Assembly: GCF_001425085.1 (NCBI RefSeq)
Contig: NZ_LMDN01000001.1
Span: 466,206 to 530,205 of the forward strand
Direction: 5' to 3'
DNA: 64,000 nucleotides
From: Leifsonia sp. Root4
Lineage (GTDB): Bacteria > Actinomycetota > Actinomycetes > Actinomycetales > Microbacteriaceae
In this document: piece by piece, positions 63,823-64,000 of the stretch
Position numbering within the stretch: the first letter of the stretch is position 1
How the letters are laid out: the number at the start of each line of letters is the position of its first letter
Translations under genes and position numbers: made by a program
The notes under the pieces: generated by a model
Told to the model about the DNA's origin: nothing
Database searches by the model: none
The model's input: the letters and a program-made list of their open reading frames with translations, nothing else

Positions 63823-64000
63823 ATGAAGTCTGTCACCGGCACCCCGGCCGCGGTCTCCCCCGGTCGATGGGCATTCTTTGGCGCGGTGTTCGCCCTCGTC
63901 GCGTCCATGATGACGCTTTGGGCGCTCGCGTCCCCGCTCATGGCCGTGCCTGACGAACCGGCCCACGCGGTGCGCGCGGCGGCCGTCGCCCGCGGCCAAA
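63823..64000 (+). CDS. DUF2142 family membrane protein, partial (second copy)
   Basis: The first 59 residues before the window ends. After a short N-terminus and one helix (about 17-40) come SPLMAVPDEPAHAVRAAAVARGQ, almost the same as ATPLAAAPDEPAHLIKAASVARGQ in the complete copy at 58563. It is therefore a second DUF2142 protein, in the same strand direction, with the leftward flippase/epimerase/acyltransferase unit between the two. Confidence 0.85.
   Translation, partial: MKSVTGTPAAVSPGRWAFFGAVFALVASMMTLWALASPLMAVPDEPAHAVRAAAVARGQ

Overview
The window is 64 kb of high-GC chromosome from an actinobacterium. Two WhiB proteins, a MtrAB-LpqB cassette, a SigR/RsrA pair, a fused E1-E2 2-oxoglutarate enzyme (Kgd), GuaB1, a PdtaS-like kinase and a long-form HPF next to SecA all point to Actinomycetota. 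Gene order follows the stretch of mycobacterial and other actinobacterial chromosomes that runs aroA-sigH/sigR-whiB1-pdtaS-secA1-hpf-comF-lpqB-mtrB-mtrA-ahcY-manA-whiB2. Codon style and the very frequent GGATGCCG/CGGCATCC words suggest Microbacteriaceae; I cannot name the genus. I see no tRNA or rRNA gene, insertion sequence, prophage, CRISPR array or replication origin.

Layout. 1-4.3 kb (minus): a partial VOC/glyoxalase gene, two overlapping CNNM/CorC-type membrane proteins, and GuaB1. 4.5-8.2 kb (plus): kgd. 8.3-11 kb: a small PGPGW membrane protein converging on an MMPL exporter. 11-15.6 kb: rsrA and sigR (minus), divergent from aroA, rsgA and bcp. 15.7-18.9 kb: whiB1 converging on a pdtaS-like kinase, which lies behind a CpaE-like ATPase and a CpaB-like SAF protein. 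19.7-21.8 kb: a BldC-like HTH protein, an unrecognised protein, an Rv3235-family protein and a DUF2871 membrane protein. 21.9-30.7 kb (minus): secA, hpf, comF, lpqB, mtrB, mtrA. 30.8-39.2 kb: a QAPYG-repeat membrane protein, DUF4129, DUF4350, MoxR, DUF58, an aquaporin, SpoIIM and RDD. 39.3-50.3 kb: ahcY, a DUF3499 protein, an inactive-looking metallopeptidase homologue, DUF5719, a very large membrane glycosyltransferase, whiB2, galE, a GlxA-type regulator and manA. 50.4 kb: an acyl-CoA dehydrogenase. 51.7-64 kb: a surface-polysaccharide locus with two O-antigen ligase/polymerase proteins, four glycosyltransferases, DUF2304, two DUF2142 proteins (the second cut by the window end), a flippase, an epimerase/dehydratase and an acyltransferase.

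How it fits together. Most of the window serves the cell envelope and its control: Sec export, MtrAB-LpqB sensing, WhiB regulators, activated-sugar supply (ManA, GalE), the large membrane glycosyltransferase and the polysaccharide locus. SigR-RsrA with Bcp is the thiol-stress module, and a good SigR-type promoter for sigR lies inside the start of the divergent aroA gene. Several genes start 6-8 bases after a TAnnnT-type -10 box with no Shine-Dalgarno sequence, suggesting leaderless mRNAs.

The least explained parts are (i) the orphan SAF/CpaE-like pair, whose P-loop has arginine in place of lysine and which is packed against the kinase gene without pilus genes, (ii) the MoxR-DUF58-DUF4350-DUF4129 module, and (iii) the paired ligases and DUF2142 proteins of the polysaccharide locus. 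All functions are inferred from reading the sequence; no database search was run.
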